56,868 nt of DNA from Acidimicrobiaceae bacterium (GCA_003168075.1 PMTL01000098.1:1-56868), one strand, 5' to 3'. Numbered from the stretch's first letter, positions 18,762 to 27,500 are shown. Notes: generated by a model from the sequence alone, not told the origin. A program made the numbers and translations.

Positions 18762-19808
18762 ATGAAACGAATAGGCATTTTCAGGAAACTAGCGGTGGCA
18801 CTCACTTTAGTGAGCGTCGCACTCATTCCTGTTGGAGTGTTGGCTAGTTCCGGTACCGCGGGTGCCGCCGGCAAAGTGAAGGTGGTGAAGGTGTTCATGC
18901 TCCCGAAGTTCACGGGCATCGCACCATTCACCCAGGCCGCCGCCGGTTGCAAGAAAGAGGGCAAGATCTTGCATCTCAACTGCTTGTATGGAGGTCCAAC
19001 TACGGGATCAGCGACGGACCAGATCAACTTCATTAACAACGCGGTTGCTGCTGGCGACAAGGGAATCTTCATATCTAATGATGACGCTGCCACCACCAAC
19101 CCCGCGTTGGTGCGCGCAGAGAAGCACGGTGTGAAGGTTGTGACCTTTGACTCAGACGCACTCCGTACTGGGCGAACTGTTTACGTCGAAGGAAGCAGCA
19201 ATGCGGCCATCGCGATTAGCGAGTTGGACATGGTTGGCTCCCAGATGACGCCAGCGTATTCTGGGAGTTTTATCATTCTGTCGGCTCAGGCAACGGACTC
19301 TAACCAGGTTGCCTGGAACGCGGCACTGAAGGCGGACTTGTCAATGTCGAAGTACTCAAACATGAAGTTATTGGCAATTATCAATCCGCCCTCAGATTCT
19401 GCGGCCGATGCGACGACCAGTCTGCAAGCAGCTCTTGCAACGTACCCGACTGCAACTGGCATTGTCGCGCCAACGACAGTTGCGATTGCCGCGGCGGCAC
19501 AGTATTTGACTACTAACAATCTGTGCAGCAAGTACGTGTTGACTGGTTTGGGTGACCCCGATCAGATGGAGCCGTTCATGACCACTGCCAACAACTGCGT
19601 GCACAGCTTCGCACTTTGGAACTTCACCCAAGAGGGCGTTGTGGCAGCATGCGCAATGCACTACGTCTTGGCTGGAACACTGAAGGGCAAGACTGGAGAG
19701 AAGTTCAAGTGTGGCTCGACCACGGAGGTCGTTCTTCCCGGTCAGACTGTCAGCGCTGGTGCTCCGGTGGTGTACACGATGGCCAACGTAAAGAGCGCAG
19801 GTTATTAG
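18762..19808 (+). CDS. Secreted sugar-binding protein of the ABC transporter
   Basis: 348 residues from the ATG at 18762 (GGGGA 5 bases upstream). Sec signal peptide: KR-rich start, hydrophobic stretch LAVALTLVSVALIPVGVLA, then likely cleavage near GTAGAAG; there is no lipobox Cys. The mature part is a periplasmic-binding-protein type 1 (Peripla_BP_4) domain, with NNAVAAGDKGIFISNDD and KHGVKVVTFDSDA typical of pentose/deoxyhexose binders. Last gene of the transporter operon, ending at a strong terminator 16 bases downstream. Rhamnose-type substrate is inferred from neighbouring rhamnose mutarotase. Confidence 0.9.
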   Translation: MKRIGIFRKLAVALTLVSVALIPVGVLASSGTAGAAGKVKVVKVFMLPKFTGIAPFTQAAAGCKKEGKILHLNCLYGGPTTGSATDQINFINNAVAAGDKGIFISNDDAATTNPALVRAEKHGVKVVTFDSDALRTGRTVYVEGSSNAAIAISELDMVGSQMTPAYSGSFIILSAQATDSNQVAWNAALKADLSMSKYSNMKLLAIINPPSDSAADATTSLQAALATYPTATGIVAPTTVAIAAAAQYLTTNNLCSKYVLTGLGDPDQMEPFMTTANNCVHSFALWNFTQEGVVAACAMHYVLAGTLKGKTGEKFKCGSTTEVVLPGQTVSAGAPVVYTMANVKSAGY

Positions 19809-19824
19809 TAATTCACAACGTTTT

Positions 19825-19859
19825 ATCAGAGCCCGGGGACGAAGTCCCCGGGCTCTGAT
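19825..19859. terminator. Strong bidirectional terminator
   Basis: A 15-bp perfect stem (19825-19839 with 19845-19859, rich in GC at the centre: GCCCGGGGA/TCCCCGGGC) closes a 5-base loop CGAAG. T-runs on both sides (TTTT before, TTTT after) let it serve the plus-strand transporter operon and the minus-strand gene starting its stop at 19930. Confidence 0.9.
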
Positions 19860-19929
19860 TTTCGACCGTGGATCAACCGTTTTCGCATTCTTGTGTAACT
19901 GAAGTTCCTTCTCATCATCGCACACGACT

Positions 19930-21057
19930 TCAGTGCATTCGGTAGCTTTCGACCACGGACTCGATCACTTCGATACCTAATCCAGGCCCCCGCGGAACCG
20001 AAATCAGCCCATCGTGTTGAGTGAACGGTTGGGTGATCAGTTCATCGTGCATCGGATTGGGTAACGGCTTCATCTCAAAGATCATGCAGCGATTGGTGCT
20101 CGCCGACAGCGCAATACTGGCGGCAGTCGTCACGGCACTGCTCCAGGCGTGCGCATTGAACCAGACGTTCGCGGCTTCCACAAGTTGAATGACCTTCAGC
20201 CCAGCGGTAATGCCGCCCGCCCGTCCAGGGTCGAAGCCGACTACGTCGCTGATGCCGCTCGCGACGAGCCTTTGGTAGCCGCGTACGGTGAACTCTCGCT
20301 CGCCCGTGCCAATCAGGCACGAGACCTGCTGGCGGAGTCGGCGAAATCCTTCGACGTCTTGGGGTTCGAGCGGCTCTTCCATCCAGGCAAGTCGATATTC
20401 GTTGAAGGCCTGGGTCCGTCGGATTGCTTCGTCTACGTTCCACGACAAACTCTGCCCGCGATCCATGATCAACAGCGCTTCGGGCCCGATTGCTTCTCGC
20501 AGGCCAGCGACGAAGTCGACGTCGCGATCGAACTCGTAACCAAGTCGCGCCTCACCGCGCTTTCCCATGCCAATCTTTATGCCGCGGAAGCCGTCGCGTT
20601 GAACGTAAGCCCCGTGCCGCTCGATCTCGAAGTCGAGGCTCGAGTTGAAGGCATGGGTCGATGCGATCACGGGTAGTTCGTGGCGTAGAGCACCACCAAT
20701 CAGCTCACTGACTGGTCGACCCAGGACTTTGCCTTTTAAATCCCACAATGCCACGTCGATGGCGCTCATCACGAAGGCGCCGATGCCGCCCTCGTACGTG
20801 TACCACCAGGACCGTCGTTCCAGTTCGGCGAGAATCGAGTGGTGTTCGAGGGGATCGCGCCCAATCACCGCGTCGGCCAGTCCCTCGAGCAGGACGGCTG
20901 CCGCGCGCGAGGCTTCAGGGAACTGGGTGATGGCCTCGCCCCACCCAACAATCCCATCGGAGGTCTCAATGCGACAGAACATAAGTGATCGTGTTGAATT
21001 GGAGTCGTTCGGCTCCGTGTAGGCAACTGGTATCGCTTCGATCTTGGTTATGGTCAT
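19930..21057 (-). CDS. Enolase superfamily sugar-acid dehydratase (rhamnonate/fuconate dehydratase-like)
   Basis: 375 residues from the ATG giving MTITKIEAIPVAY. Motifs: GIKIGMGKRG (general base Lys), metal ligands in LIMDRGQSLSW, WMEEPL and GTGERE, then Asp of GFDPGRAGG and His of NAHAWSSA, a complete mandelate-racemase-subgroup site. Unlike the two paralogues at 6344 and 13483 it has the canonical third ligand Glu. Its position 13 bases after the L-rhamnose mutarotase stop and beside a lactonase and SDR suggests it dehydrates L-rhamnonate or a related 6-deoxy-hexonate to the 2-keto-3-deoxy acid. Confidence 0.85.
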   Translation of the reverse strand: MTITKIEAIPVAYTEPNDSNSTRSLMFCRIETSDGIVGWGEAITQFPEASRAAAVLLEGLADAVIGRDPLEHHSILAELERRSWWYTYEGGIGAFVMSAIDVALWDLKGKVLGRPVSELIGGALRHELPVIASTHAFNSSLDFEIERHGAYVQRDGFRGIKIGMGKRGEARLGYEFDRDVDFVAGLREAIGPEALLIMDRGQSLSWNVDEAIRRTQAFNEYRLAWMEEPLEPQDVEGFRRLRQQVSCLIGTGEREFTVRGYQRLVASGISDVVGFDPGRAGGITAGLKVIQLVEAANVWFNAHAWSSAVTTAASIALSASTNRCMIFEMKPLPNPMHDELITQPFTQHDGLISVPRGPGLGIEVIESVVESYRMH

Positions 21058-21070
21058 GGTCGTTTTGACC

Positions 21071-21388
21071 TCAGTTGAGGTGCCAAACCTCCTCCAGTCC
21101 CTGCATGTTTCCATCTTCATCGGTCAGTGACACGATGATTTTCTCAAACCACTCACTCCATCGCACATTGACCTCCGCGTGAGCAAGCGCTCCGAAGCAG
21201 GTTTTCGCATCGGGTTCACATTCGACGTACCCCACAATTCGTTCGTCGCTGTAGCGAAAGAGGGTGTAGTTAGCGAGTCCCGCCGCCTTCAATTCCACGA
21301 CCAACTCTGGCCAGATCATTTCATGACGACGCTTGTATTCGGCGAAGGTTCCAGGACGAATCTCGAATGAGAAGCACTGTCGTTGCAT
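21071..21388 (-). CDS. rhaM: L-rhamnose mutarotase
   Basis: 105 residues, the typical family length. The ATG has AGGGAG 5-6 bases upstream. Pattern: MQRQCFSFEIRPGTFAEYKR, IWPELVVELKAAGLANYTLF, then ERIVGYVECE and RWSEWFEKII, with the C-terminal LEEVWHLN. RhaM interconverts alpha and beta anomers of L-rhamnose. It is the most specific indicator in this window that the pathway substrate is L-rhamnose or a close 6-deoxy sugar, although related DUF718 proteins accept other sugars. Confidence 0.87.
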   Translation of the reverse strand: MQRQCFSFEIRPGTFAEYKRRHEMIWPELVVELKAAGLANYTLFRYSDERIVGYVECEPDAKTCFGALAHAEVNVRWSEWFEKIIVSLTDEDGNMQGLEEVWHLN

Positions 21389-21396
21389 GGTTCTCC

Positions 21397-22467
21397 CTAG
21401 GGGTTCTTGGTCTCGATAGTGGCTACTGCGCCACTGCGCGCACTGCGGTAACAAGCGTCGAGAATATCCACGGTACGCGCTCCCAACCATCCAGGTGAGC
21501 AGTTCTGTACATCCTCGCCAAGTGCCAAGTCGACCAGGGCGTGCGGCGGACCAATACAGTCGTAGAGTCCGGCGTTCGGTTCAAGCTGCGGCCGGATGTT
21601 GGTGTCCGGCGCCCGAAAGAGCCAGAGAGCTTCGCGTTCTAGGTCGAGTTGGAACTGTCCCTCGGAGCCAATGACTCGCAGCTCGAGCTGGTTCTTGTTG
21701 TCGCCAGCATTCACGTGCGCCGAACCGCCGTCCATCGTGCCAATCGCTCCGCCCACGAATCGCAGGGCCACCGCGTCGTGGAGTTCGACGTTAGCGCTGT
21801 CGGGTGCAGACATGAAAGCGAATGTCTCAGCGCCGCGAAGGCCCGTCAGCCACAGTGCAACGCCGAGGGCGTGAGTCAACTGGGCCATTGCGTAGCCCCC
21901 TCCCGAAAGCGAGGGATCAGTCCAGGTTCGCGATTCGGGTGCCGCTTCGGGAGAAGCGTCCGGATATGCCCCGGTGCCGAGAAGAAGCTCGCGGGTGACC
22001 GACGCCATGTGCAGCATTAGTTGTTCAATCTGGCCGACACCGTGATCATCCATGAGTCTCTTAGCCGTTCGCATCATGGGTTGGTAGTTCCATCCGAAGC
22101 TGACTAGTAGGTGACGCGAGAGACGCTCAGACGTGTCCACCAGGTCCCATGCATCGTCGGGACGAATGGTCATGGGCTTCTCCACGAGAACATGAGCGCC
22201 GGACTCCATTGCGGCCTTGGCGTGTTCATGGTGAAAGCCTGTCGGGCTCGCGATGAGGCAGATGTCGACACCGGCATCAAGCACGTCAAGGTAGTCCTCG
22301 CTTGCGTGCTCAAAACCCCAATCGAGTTGGATCTTCTTCAGCAACTCCGGTCCTTTGCGCGCGACCGCCACGAACTCAACCTGGTCAGCGCGCTTTGCAA
22401 ACTCCGGCAGGTGTGAGGCCACTGCCCATGATCCCGCTCCTATGACTCCGAGCCGCAACTTCGCCAT
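21397..22467 (-). CDS. Gfo/Idh/MocA-family oxidoreductase
   Basis: 356 residues. N-terminal Rossmann fold with GVIGAGSWA, then EFVAVARKGPE and the family motif VEKPMT at about residue 97; the C-terminal half is the alpha/beta substrate domain. It likely oxidises or reduces a sugar or sugar acid with NAD(P). ATG start with GAGAGG 6 bases upstream. Lies between the lipoyl-domain gene and rhaM in one minus-strand operon. It might be the sugar dehydrogenase itself or a later-step enzyme; the SDR at 25917 competes for that role. Confidence 0.87.
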   Translation of the reverse strand: MAKLRLGVIGAGSWAVASHLPEFAKRADQVEFVAVARKGPELLKKIQLDWGFEHASEDYLDVLDAGVDICLIASPTGFHHEHAKAAMESGAHVLVEKPMTIRPDDAWDLVDTSERLSRHLLVSFGWNYQPMMRTAKRLMDDHGVGQIEQLMLHMASVTRELLLGTGAYPDASPEAAPESRTWTDPSLSGGGYAMAQLTHALGVALWLTGLRGAETFAFMSAPDSANVELHDAVALRFVGGAIGTMDGGSAHVNAGDNKNQLELRVIGSEGQFQLDLEREALWLFRAPDTNIRPQLEPNAGLYDCIGPPHALVDLALGEDVQNCSPGWLGARTVDILDACYRSARSGAVATIETKNP

Positions 22468-22512
22468 TCCTACCTCTCTAACTATCGCTGGATTTTGATC
22501 TCGAGCGGCCGA

Positions 22513-22755
22513 TCAGGCAGACCCGTCAACTATTGCGATGGGCGCGCCAATCTCTACCTCGTCCTCGATGGTAACGAGCTGTTCAACGAGGATGCCCGCG
22601 AAAGGTGACGGAACCTCGACGATCGCCTTGTCCGATTCGACGGCTACCAACGGCTGATCCACCTCAACACTTTCACCAACGGCCACCAACCACTTATCGA
22701 TAACGCCGTATCGAGTGGTGTCGCCTAAGACCGGTAATTTCACCGTATATCGCAT
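22513..22755 (-). CDS. Stand-alone lipoyl (biotinyl/lipoyl-attachment) domain protein
   Basis: Only 80 residues: one complete lipoyl domain with the attachment Lys in VESDKAIVEVPSP and the paired hairpin pattern ending GAPIAIVDGSA. There is no peripheral-subunit-binding domain and no acyltransferase core, so this is not a normal E2. ATG with GGAG 9 bases upstream. It follows the E1 alpha gene by 19 bases, so it probably carries the acyl or hydroxyacyl group produced by the E1. The acceptor of that group and an E3 are not encoded nearby. Confidence 0.9.
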   Translation of the reverse strand: MRYTVKLPVLGDTTRYGVIDKWLVAVGESVEVDQPLVAVESDKAIVEVPSPFAGILVEQLVTIEDEVEIGAPIAIVDGSA

Positions 22756-22774
22756 GGGCGCCGTCTCCTAGTTC

Positions 22775-23791
22775 TCAGTGATGCGTAGGTGCCAGGACAT
22801 GGGCGAACATCTGAGGTATTGAACTCGGGGGGCTCTCCAGCGCTAGGCCCTGAGCGACGTCAATGAGTTCGCTTTGACGATGTCGCATCTGTTCGACGTT
22901 GGCACTGTTGATGGCACCGTTCCTTATCAACTCAGCGGCGAAGAGTTCGATGGGATCACGGGCGAGCCATTCCTCAAGTTCACCATCGGGACGGTACGTA
23001 GCTTTGTCGGACCGAGAGTGTCCCACGTAGCGATAGGTCTTGGCTTCAATCAGCGTGGGACCATCCTTGGATCGGGCACGATCTACTGCGCGCTCTACAG
23101 ACTCGAATACGGCGTCTATGTCCTGGCCGTCGACAACCTCGGTCGCCATATCGTACGCGAGTGCGCGGGTCGAGATCTCGGTGACGGCAGTGGTAGTGGC
23201 GATAGGGCTGTACTCGCCGTAAAGGTTGTTCTCGCAGACGAAGACGACGGGCAAATTCCAAACCTTCGCGAGGTTAAGACCTTCGTGAAATGCACCAATG
23301 TTGGTAGTCCCATCGCCGAAGACGCTCACCGCTACGCCGTCATTCTTAGTGGCGGCGAAAGACAACGCCGCACCGACGGCAATGGGAATGCCCGCTCCCA
23401 CGATGGCGAATGTCGGCAACAGACCAACGTCGGGATCACTCAGGTGCATGGAACCGCCGAGTCCACCCATGCAGCCGATCTGGCGCCCGAGGACCTCTCC
23501 GAGGACCACTTCTGGTCTAATGCCGAGGGCGAGTGCCAGGCCATGTCCGCGGTAGGTACAGCAAACCACGTCGGTTGGACGTGTGGCCGAGGCGACGCCA
23601 ACGGCCACCGCCTCTTGGCCTTGCGAAGTGTGGGTTGTCCCGCTGATGAGGCCCTGAGCAAACAAGTCCTGAATCCGGTCCTCGACAAGGCGTATTTCCA
23701 TCATGCGTTCGAGGCGAATAAGACGGTTCGAACGCAACTCGAATCGGCGGCGCACGTGCTCATTTGGCCGCTCTGGACGAGAATCGGTCAT
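22775..23791 (-). CDS. Thiamine-diphosphate-dependent dehydrogenase E1 alpha (acetoin/2-oxoacid dehydrogenase type)
   Basis: 338 residues from the ATG at 23791, whose ATGA overlaps the E1 beta stop; the longer open frame upstream lies inside that gene and is not coding. Landmarks: GTTHTSQGQEAVAVGVA, YRGHGLALALG, and the ThDP-binding motif running from GDGTTN to CENNLYG. Size and order fit the AcoA-type E1 alpha. Expected to decarboxylate or cleave a 2-oxo or alpha-hydroxyketone substrate and pass the product to the small lipoyl protein encoded next. Confidence 0.92.
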   Translation of the reverse strand: MTDSRPERPNEHVRRRFELRSNRLIRLERMMEIRLVEDRIQDLFAQGLISGTTHTSQGQEAVAVGVASATRPTDVVCCTYRGHGLALALGIRPEVVLGEVLGRQIGCMGGLGGSMHLSDPDVGLLPTFAIVGAGIPIAVGAALSFAATKNDGVAVSVFGDGTTNIGAFHEGLNLAKVWNLPVVFVCENNLYGEYSPIATTTAVTEISTRALAYDMATEVVDGQDIDAVFESVERAVDRARSKDGPTLIEAKTYRYVGHSRSDKATYRPDGELEEWLARDPIELFAAELIRNGAINSANVEQMRHRQSELIDVAQGLALESPPSSIPQMFAHVLAPTHH

Positions 23792-24792
23792 TCGAACTCC
23801 TTCCACCACGGTTTGGGCAACTGCTTGGTTGAAAGAAGGGCACTCACTTGTTCCATCACGTACTCGGGCGAAGGGATGAACCGCTGTTCGAGGCCTAGCC
23901 CGTACGGGACAGGTACGTCGGGAGCGGTGATGCGCAATATAGGAGCCTCGAGGTCGTTGAAAGCCTTTGCCGCTACGTACGCGGCGATTTCGGTGCCCCA
24001 CCCGCCCGTGTACTGATTTTCTTCAATGATGACGAGGTGACCGGTGGACCGTACCGAGTCCACCACAACATCCTTATCCCAGGGCATCAAGGACCGTAAG
24101 TCCAGTACTTCGGCCGACCAAGAGGCCTCCTTCGCCGCGGCCAGCCCCACACGGACGGTCTGACCAAGTGTGACAAAAGTTACGTCGGTGCCCTCGCGCA
24201 GGATTTCCGCTGTACCGAGTTCAATGATTGACTGCTCACCCGGCTCGACGTCCTCACGTTCTCCGTAAAGAATGCGCGGTTCGAGGATGATCACAGGATT
24301 ATCGTCGCGGATAGCGGCCCGAGTCAGACCATAGGCAGTCCGTGCACCCGAGGCGACCGCAAGTTTCAGCCCCGGGGTGCCGAGGAGCCATCGTTCGAGG
24401 GTCTGAGAGTGCTGGCAGCCGAATCCGAGACCGGACCCGACAGAGGCTCGAACGACCATCGGCACTTTGAAGCGGCCGCCAGAGAGGTAGTGCATTAGCG
24501 CCGCTTCGGTGACCACCTGATCAAAGGCCACGCCGACGAATTCGATGAACATGATTTCCGCGACGGGTCGCAGCCCCGTCATTGCCGCGCCGACCGCAGC
24601 GCCGAGGAATCCCATTTCTGAGATTGGAGTATCACGGACTCGGTCCGGTCCGAACTTATTGAGGAGGCCTTCGGAGGTCTTGAACGGCCCTTCGGCCACG
24701 GCAACGTCCTCGCCGAAGACAACGACGTTTGGATCTCGCTCCATTTCTTCGGCAATTGCGAGAGTAATCGCTTGATTCATTCGCAGTCTCAT
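23788..24792 (-). CDS. Thiamine-diphosphate-dependent dehydrogenase E1 beta
   Basis: 334 residues from the ATG giving MRLRMNQAITLAIAEEMERD. Transketolase-like pyrimidine-binding and C-terminal domains are visible: VVFGEDVAVAEGPFKTSEGL, ISEMGFLGAAVGAAMTGLRP, SGLGFGCQHSQTLERWL, and LEAPILRITAPDVPVPY. Pairs with E1 alpha (4-base overlap). A LacI-type operator at 24891-24906 lies about 100 bases upstream, making this the first gene of a regulated operon E1 beta - E1 alpha - lipoyl - Gfo/Idh - rhaM - dehydratase. Confidence 0.92.
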   Translation of the reverse strand: MRLRMNQAITLAIAEEMERDPNVVVFGEDVAVAEGPFKTSEGLLNKFGPDRVRDTPISEMGFLGAAVGAAMTGLRPVAEIMFIEFVGVAFDQVVTEAALMHYLSGGRFKVPMVVRASVGSGLGFGCQHSQTLERWLLGTPGLKLAVASGARTAYGLTRAAIRDDNPVIILEPRILYGEREDVEPGEQSIIELGTAEILREGTDVTFVTLGQTVRVGLAAAKEASWSAEVLDLRSLMPWDKDVVVDSVRSTGHLVIIEENQYTGGWGTEIAAYVAAKAFNDLEAPILRITAPDVPVPYGLGLEQRFIPSPEYVMEQVSALLSTKQLPKPWWKEFE

Positions 24793-24890
24793 CGGCCTTG
24801 TTCCACTCCATCTCCTTGTCGAGCTGCCGTCACTGCGAGAGTTCTCACGATGGTGCCACCCCGCCGTTACTTTGACGTCCGCCACTCATT

Positions 24891-24906
24891 TTACAATCGA
24901 TTCCAA
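24891..24906. promoter_or_regulatory. LacI-type operator (site 4)
   Basis: TTACAATCGATTCCAA, matching the consensus TTGCAATCGATTCCAA at 15 of 16 positions; central CG. Located in the 179-base gap between the amidohydrolase stop and the E1 beta start. Confidence 0.65.
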
Positions 24907-24971
24907 CACTAAGGCCACCGTAGTGGGCCTGTCAAGTTTCTGGTGGGCGTAGCAAACATTATGAGCAGTAT

Positions 24972-25850
24972 CTAGTCGAGCCGATACACCATAGTGGCAT
25001 TGCGGAAAAACAACGCCTCGCGCTCCGCAAGAGTCAAGTCGGAAATTAACTCCTCATAGGCATTCACCAGCGGATCGTAGGAACTGAAGAGGCGGTCGAC
25101 CGGCCAGTTGGTAGCAAAGAAGCAGCGTTCCACGCCGAAGATCTCAATGCAGGCCATAACCCATCGCCGCAGGCTATCCGTGGTCCAGCGGCGGTCGAAC
25201 ATGCCCAGGCCAGAGATCTTGCACCAAGTGTTCTCAGCTTCGGCCAGCGCGGTAAGCCCTCGACGCCAATCGCTGAAGTATTCGTCGGTTCGTGATCGTG
25301 GGTAGCCAGCGTGTTCGAGGACAAGAGGGGTATTTGGGAATTTCAGGGCGACGTCACGCGCCTTACCCATGTCTTCCCACGAACAGTCCAAGTCGCACAC
25401 CAAGTTAAAACGCTCCAAAAGTCGGTAACCTCTCAGCCAGTCGAACGAGACGAGGTAATCACCTTCGGCGAAGTCACGGATACCGCGCACTCGTGATGAG
25501 GCGTCAATATGTCGTTCGAGGACTTCTTCAACCCTGGGATCCGCAAGGTCTGCGTGCGCCACGATTCCGTTGGGGCAGCCTGTGCGATTGGCAAGTTCCT
25601 CTAGCCACACGGTCTCGGCGACGGGGTCCGCAGCGCCGATCGCAGCCTGGACGTGCACGACCTTCGAGACATTCGCAAATCGGGTCTCCGAGAGAAACGC
25701 ATCGGCGGCATAGACGAGGGTCTTGATTCCGTCGATATCACCGAGCAGCGGATGGATGAAGTCGGGTTGAAGCCAGGAGTACACAAGATCTTTGCGATGC
25801 AGATCATAAAAGTGAACGTGAGTGTCAATAAACGGTAATTTAGCCACCAC
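24972..25850 (-). CDS. Amidohydrolase-2 family sugar lactonase-like protein
   Basis: 292 residues, TIM-barrel metal hydrolase: FIDTHVHFYD at the N-terminus (HxH metal ligands), VLEHAGYPR in the middle and ATNWPVDRLF near the end. Family members in deoxy-sugar clusters hydrolyse L-fucono- or L-rhamnono-1,4-lactone, which fits the neighbouring mutarotase, dehydratase and SDR. Two consecutive GTG codons could start it; the second (25847) has better spacing (5 bases) to AGGGAG. It lies 66 bases downstream of the SDR gene, probably the same transcript. Confidence 0.85.
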   Translation of the reverse strand: MVAKLPFIDTHVHFYDLHRKDLVYSWLQPDFIHPLLGDIDGIKTLVYAADAFLSETRFANVSKVVHVQAAIGAADPVAETVWLEELANRTGCPNGIVAHADLADPRVEEVLERHIDASSRVRGIRDFAEGDYLVSFDWLRGYRLLERFNLVCDLDCSWEDMGKARDVALKFPNTPLVLEHAGYPRSRTDEYFSDWRRGLTALAEAENTWCKISGLGMFDRRWTTDSLRRWVMACIEIFGVERCFFATNWPVDRLFSSYDPLVNAYEELISDLTLAEREALFFRNATMVYRLD

Positions 25851-25916
25851 TTCTCCCTGTAATCGTTGGATTCTTGTCTAATTGCGGATAAGCCAACTTC
25901 AATGGTTCTTTGCGCA

Positions 25917-26681
25917 TCAATACATGAGATAGCCACCGCTCACGTTGATTGTTGCGCCGGTGATGTATCGAGCATGTTTGCTCGCTAGAAAGATGACAAC
26001 GCCCGAAACGTCATCCGGTTCTCCGACATAGCCAAGAGGCGTTTCTTCTCGCATCTTCTCGTAGATCGCGGGGTCGAGGTCATTGAGCAGCATTGGCGTG
26101 TTGATCTGGCCCGGCGCCACGGCATTCACGGTGATGCCGTATTGGCCGTAGCTGCGCGCCAATCCTCGTGAGAGCGAGACAACTCCGCCTTTTGATGCTG
26201 CGTAAACTGCAGCGCCTCCAAATCCTCCCGTCCACCAACTCTGCGAGGTGAAGAGGACAATACTCCCGCGGCCAACCTTCTTCATTTCGTTTGCAGCACG
26301 ACGGCATAGAAAGAAAGTGGTCTTCAGATTCGTGTCAATCTGTGCGTCCCAGTCGTCCTCGGTGACGTCATCTAGGTTACTGCGACGAAGGAGAAGGGCC
26401 GCAGTGTGAACCAGCACGTGGACACCGCCCAGTTCACTGACCGCACGTTCCATTAGAGATTCTTGTGATTCGAAACTCGTAAGGTCCATCGCCATGGCAA
26501 GATGCCCTTCACCCGGAATCTCCAACAGCAGTGTATCCAGTCGGTGTTGGTCAAGATCGGTGGCGAGGATACGCGCTCCCGTGGCGGCAAAAGCGTGCGT
26601 GACGGCTTGGCCGATGCCGCCGGTTGCACCGGTGATCACCACCGTTTGCCCCTCAAGACCTGCTCCGACGCTCCAATTCAT
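25917..26681 (-). CDS. Short-chain dehydrogenase/reductase, probable deoxy-sugar dehydrogenase
   Basis: 254 residues from the ATG giving MNWSVGAGLEG (AAAGG about 8 bases upstream). Classical SDR: cofactor motif TGATGGIG, NTNLKTTFF, catalytic Ser in FTSQSWW, YAASK catalytic Tyr/Lys, and the C-terminal TGATINVSGGYLMY. The Asp after strand 2 (ATDLDQ) suggests NAD preference. Candidate for the L-rhamnose/L-fucose 1-dehydrogenase or the 2-keto-3-deoxy acid 4-dehydrogenase. First gene of a transcript with the lactonase; a LacI-type operator lies 119 bases upstream. Confidence 0.9.
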   Translation of the reverse strand: MNWSVGAGLEGQTVVITGATGGIGQAVTHAFAATGARILATDLDQHRLDTLLLEIPGEGHLAMAMDLTSFESQESLMERAVSELGGVHVLVHTAALLLRRSNLDDVTEDDWDAQIDTNLKTTFFLCRRAANEMKKVGRGSIVLFTSQSWWTGGFGGAAVYAASKGGVVSLSRGLARSYGQYGITVNAVAPGQINTPMLLNDLDPAIYEKMREETPLGYVGEPDDVSGVVIFLASKHARYITGATINVSGGYLMY

Positions 26682-26799
26682 CGGCGTACCTTTCTTGTAG
26701 CTGTCTGTGCGCAATGGACAACTTAGTTCGACTGCAGTTTGTCAATTTTTACGAGCCGACGGTCGGTCCGGAATCCGTGACCTTAATTCTAAATTGCTC

Positions 26800-26815
26800 T
26801 TGCAATCGAATCCAA
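26800..26815. promoter_or_regulatory. LacI-type operator (site 5)
   Basis: TTGCAATCGAATCCAA, 15 of 16 matches to the local consensus. Upstream of the SDR-lactonase transcript. Confidence 0.6.
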
Positions 26816-26890
26816 GGATAGTAACATAATGATGTCCGTATCATCAAGTCCAAGTTGAACGAATCCTCTCGGGACTGGACATCGGGCAAG

Positions 26891-26945
26891 TACAAACAAC
26901 TCCAGGTGTTGCATCTCCCAGCCCCGACACCTGGAGTTGTTTGTA
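26891..26945. terminator. Long perfect inverted repeat, probable bidirectional terminator or attenuator
   Basis: Arms of 19 bases (26891-26909, TACAAACAACTCCAGGTGT, and its exact complement at 26927-26945) around a 17-base loop. It lies about 210 bases upstream of the SDR start with no clear gene ending beside it. Flanking TTTGTA and TACAAA give a short U-run on either strand. It could insulate the catabolic operon from the region to the right. Confidence 0.55.
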
Positions 26946-27365
26946 TCACGGGTTCATTGACTCCGGAACCGTGATGATCGGGGCGACCGGACTCAGACGA
27001 ACTTTCGGTCACAGATACCAAATTGAAGGCGCTGGTGCGGTCAGTCAATGAAGTTTGGCAAGTGCGTTTGAGATCCCCAACTTTTAACGAATTTGAGATT
27101 GAAGTGCCCAAAAGACTTTTCGAAGCTTGACCCAGAGTGACGGCCTTCGATTTCAAATCTCTCAAATTTGTGATGGACCTCTTCGTTTTGTTTGGACTAT
27201 CTTTCGGGACTGGCGAACTCTAGGCAACGAGCATGTCCCCACGGCTCTTTGTTGTCCGGACTGATTTCTGAGTACTGAACTATAAGACGCGTGAGATATT
27301 CACGCGCAGCATTTCAGTGCGTTCACATCAATCCCGTCGAGGTGGATTGAGAGAAGTAGCCACCG

Positions 27366-27500
27366 TCAGGTACATGGTTTAAGCCCTGCAGCAATCTCTT
27401 GTGCCCATGCCCGTATCTCTTCAGGGGTCATCTGGCTCGGTGGTTTTGGCGGCTTCGACAGAACCAATCGAGGCTTCGCAGATATTGACTTTTTTGGCAC
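27366..27500 (-). CDS. Possible small protein (44 residues), unknown
   Basis: GTG start, encoding a Lys/Pro-rich N-terminal half (KPPKPPSQ) followed by an amphipathic helix (MTPEEIRAWAQEIAAGLKP). The helix has a protein-like look, but the Shine-Dalgarno (AAGGA) abuts the GTG, and it stands alone in a gene-poor region. I do not recognise a family. Confidence 0.3.
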   Translation of the reverse strand: MPKKSISAKPRLVLSKPPKPPSQMTPEEIRAWAQEIAAGLKPCT

